Source of the DNA: Acidobacteriota bacterium
Lineage (GTDB): Bacteria > Actinomycetota > Acidimicrobiia > Acidimicrobiales > SHLQ01
NCBI GenBank assembly: GCA_022562835.1
Contig: JADFOM010000099.1
Span: 1-8,188 of the forward strand
DNA length: 8,188 nucleotides
Reading direction: 5' to 3'
Position numbers and translations under genes: made by a program. Position 1 is the first letter of the stretch. The number at the start of each line of letters is the position of its first letter. The notes beneath the pieces were generated by a model that was not told the DNA's origin, ran no database searches, and saw only the letters and a list, made by a program, of their open reading frames with translations. Shown one piece after another: positions 7,044 through 8,188 of the stretch.

Positions 7044-7774
7044 GATGCACCCTCTCGGCCACTCGACTCGATCGCGTGGAATCGGCGGGGCAACGACACG
7101 ACGACCATCATCACGCTCCACGCGAACAGCACTGTGTAGAGCCCGACGAACAATTTGGTGACTGGCAATGTGAGCAACACCAACATCAGCACGCCGTAGT
7201 CCTCTGCGGTCCGCATCAGAGAGTTCGCTACAGAGAATCGTTCTCCGTCGGAGCGGCGGTTGGTCGAGATCGACGTGTTCGAGAGCATGTAGTCGCGCAG
7301 GATCCACGAGAAGAACAACACTGTCGAGGTCGCGGCGAAGCCAATCGGCACGAGCAGCCAAACGTCGGACGTGAGGTCGCCAAACCGATAGAGCGAAATG
7401 AGGATAGCGAGATGCAGCGTGACGATCTTGGCTGCGTCGACGGTGTGGTCGAGCCACTCGCCCCCTGGAGACCCACCCCCGCGCAGACGAGCGAGCTGAC
7501 CGTCAGCGGAATCGAGCCCATAGCCGAGGATGAGTAGGCCGACGACCACGAGAGCTGACAGTGCCGATGGATCAACCGTTGCGATCAGAGCGATACCGGC
7601 GGCTGAACACGCTGCGCTCGTCATCGTGATCTGATTCGGGCTTGCGGAGGTTATCGATGCTGCCGCGGCTAGCACGCGACCCAGCGGTCGGTTCACGAAC
7701 CGCGAATACGGCGGCGCGCCTTTCGCTGTCTTCTGGTGGCGTGCAAGGTCACGCCGAGCCGTAGTAAATGTCAA
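7040..7774 (-). CDS. CDP-alcohol phosphatidyltransferase family membrane protein
   Basis: 244 residues from a TTG at 7774, chosen because GGAG lies five bases upstream and the family's N-terminal region (SRFVNRPLGRVLA, then SPNQIT at 45-50) follows in full. The signature D-G-x2-A-R-x8-G-x3-D-x3-D is perfect, with D88, D91, D109 and D113 as the metal-binding acidic residues. Several hydrophobic segments (about 52-66, 71-87, 115-129, 138-158, 193-228) give a multi-pass membrane protein. The family moves a phospho-alcohol from a CDP carrier to an acceptor alcohol, as in phosphatidylglycerol-phosphate, phosphatidylinositol or phosphatidylserine synthesis. The overlapping cytidylyltransferase downstream suggests the donor is the water-soluble CDP-alcohol it makes. 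Which alcohol and which acceptor are not visible. A GT4 glycosyltransferase gene precedes it by 82 bases. Confidence 0.92.
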   Translation of the reverse strand: MTFTTARRDLARHQKTAKGAPPYSRFVNRPLGRVLAAAASITSASPNQITMTSAACSAAGIALIATVDPSALSALVVVGLLILGYGLDSADGQLARLRGGGSPGGEWLDHTVDAAKIVTLHLAILISLYRFGDLTSDVWLLVPIGFAATSTVLFFSWILRDYMLSNTSISTNRRSDGERFSVANSLMRTAEDYGVLMLVLLTLPVTKLFVGLYTVLFAWSVMMVVVSLPRRFHAIESSGREGAS

Positions 7775-7779
7775 GTCTT

Positions 7780-7783
7780 CTCC
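7780..7783 (-). promoter_or_regulatory. Ribosome binding site deciding the TTG start of the CDP-alcohol phosphatidyltransferase
   Basis: GGAG on the minus strand lies five bases before TTG 7774. It supports this uncommon start codon. Confidence 0.6.
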
Positions 7784-7796
7784 GAGGGATATGCCC

Positions 7797-7813
7797 GTAC
7801 CTCACGAAGGTAC
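7797..7813. repeat. Inverted repeat in the gap between the glycosyltransferase and CDP-alcohol phosphatidyltransferase genes
   Basis: gtacct and aggtac form a perfect 6-bp stem around a 5-base loop. It lies 43 bases after the glycosyltransferase stop and 22 bases before the next start, close to its ribosome binding site. No T-run follows, so it is more likely a small RNA hairpin or protein site than a terminator; it may be chance. Confidence 0.3.
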
Positions 7814-7856
7814 AACCCGATCAGGGGTCTGAAATGAGTCGTTCGGCCCCGAGAGT

Positions 7857-8188
7857 TCAGGGCATGATCGCCTCTGCGACGACCCTTGCGAGGTCGCTGC
7901 GGTATCTCTGGGCGCTGAACCGTTCGATCATGCGCTTGCGTCCGGCAACGCCCATTGCGGCGCGCAGATCGGGTTGCTCCGCCAGTGTGCGCAGGGCATC
8001 GGTCAACGCGCCGACGTCGTTTGGGGCAACCACTAGTCCAGTTTCTCCGTCTGCGATCACCTCGCAGACCCCTCCTGGTCCGGTCACCACCGCGGCAAGC
8101 CCGCGCATCTGGCCTTCGGCCGCGACGAGGGAGAACTCCTCAGGCTGGACTGATGGGCCGACCACGACGTCCGCTGAGAGGTAAGTCT
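7857..8188 (-). CDS. GT4-family glycosyltransferase, C-terminal fragment (5' end outside window)
   Basis: The frame is open from the window edge to a TGA at 7857, giving 109 visible residues; a GTG at 8165 is internal to the conserved region, not a start. The fragment begins YLSADVVVGPS and carries the GT-B donor-site pattern EX7E in PEEFSLVAAEG, followed by RGLAAVVTGPGGVCEVI and GETGLVVAPND, then the usual helical tail (LRTLAEQPDLRAAMG and GRKRMIERFS). These are typical of retaining glycosyltransferases that use a nucleotide sugar, such as those building envelope glycans or glycolipids. Donor and acceptor cannot be told from this part. It reads in the same direction as the CDP-alcohol phosphatidyltransferase 82 bases on, so they may share a transcript and a pathway. 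Confidence 0.93.
   Translation of the reverse strand, partial: TYLSADVVVGPSVQPEEFSLVAAEGQMRGLAAVVTGPGGVCEVIADGETGLVVAPNDVGALTDALRTLAEQPDLRAAMGVAGRKRMIERFSAQRYRSDLARVVAEAIMP

Noticed and set aside
7044..7457. Upstream extension of the cytidylyltransferase frame
   Set aside because: This part overlaps the CDP-alcohol phosphatidyltransferase in another frame and is Arg-rich without features; the HIGH-motif domain begins just after ATG 7043.

Overview
The window is densely coded bacterial DNA, by eye about 60% G+C, with frequent GTG and TTG starts, short gaps and long antisense shadow frames. The gene set is an Asp/Thr-rich lipoprotein, a Ser/Thr kinase fused to an nSTAND1 NTPase, several acyl-CoA enzymes and a CDP-alcohol phosphatidyltransferase. 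It suggests a high-GC actinobacterium, perhaps of the Acidimicrobiia. That placement is inference from style and content, as no marker gene is present.

Positions 1-5773, all minus strand. Read in transcription order, the genes are: an enoyl-CoA hydratase/isomerase resembling delta3,delta2-enoyl-CoA isomerase (5773-5003); an acyl-CoA dehydrogenase broken by a one-base frameshift near 4638; a protein of the haem-dependent oxidative N-demethylase family (DUF3445, 3770-2961); a small secreted lipoprotein (2851-2321); and a large Ser/Thr kinase-nSTAND1-transmembrane protein (2277 to beyond position 1). The gaps are 23, 64, 109 and 43 bases, so one transcript or two overlapping ones are plausible. 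The first two genes look like beta-oxidation. The N-demethylase-like gene suggests amine oxidation. The last two look like an envelope sensing or signalling pair.

Positions 5774-6623. A 226-base divergent gap separates this block from upp (uracil phosphoribosyltransferase, pyrimidine salvage) on the plus strand. A 7-bp stem-loop covers the upp stop codon.

Positions 6630-8188, minus strand, convergent with upp at a distance of only 6 bases. In transcription order: the C-terminal end of a GT4-type glycosyltransferase (cut by the window end), a CDP-alcohol phosphatidyltransferase, and a small HIGH-motif cytidylyltransferase. The last two overlap by four bases (ATGA). Together they look like an activate-and-transfer module: the cytidylyltransferase would make a CDP-activated polyol or other alcohol, and the membrane enzyme would pass the phospho-alcohol to an acceptor. 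A lipid or envelope glycan product is likely, but the substrate cannot be read from sequence.

No tRNA, rRNA, CRISPR array, insertion sequence or attachment site was seen. The most notable items are the unusual kinase-STAND fusion next to an unknown lipoprotein, the clean single-base break in the acyl-CoA dehydrogenase, and the N-demethylase-like gene with no visible partner subunits.
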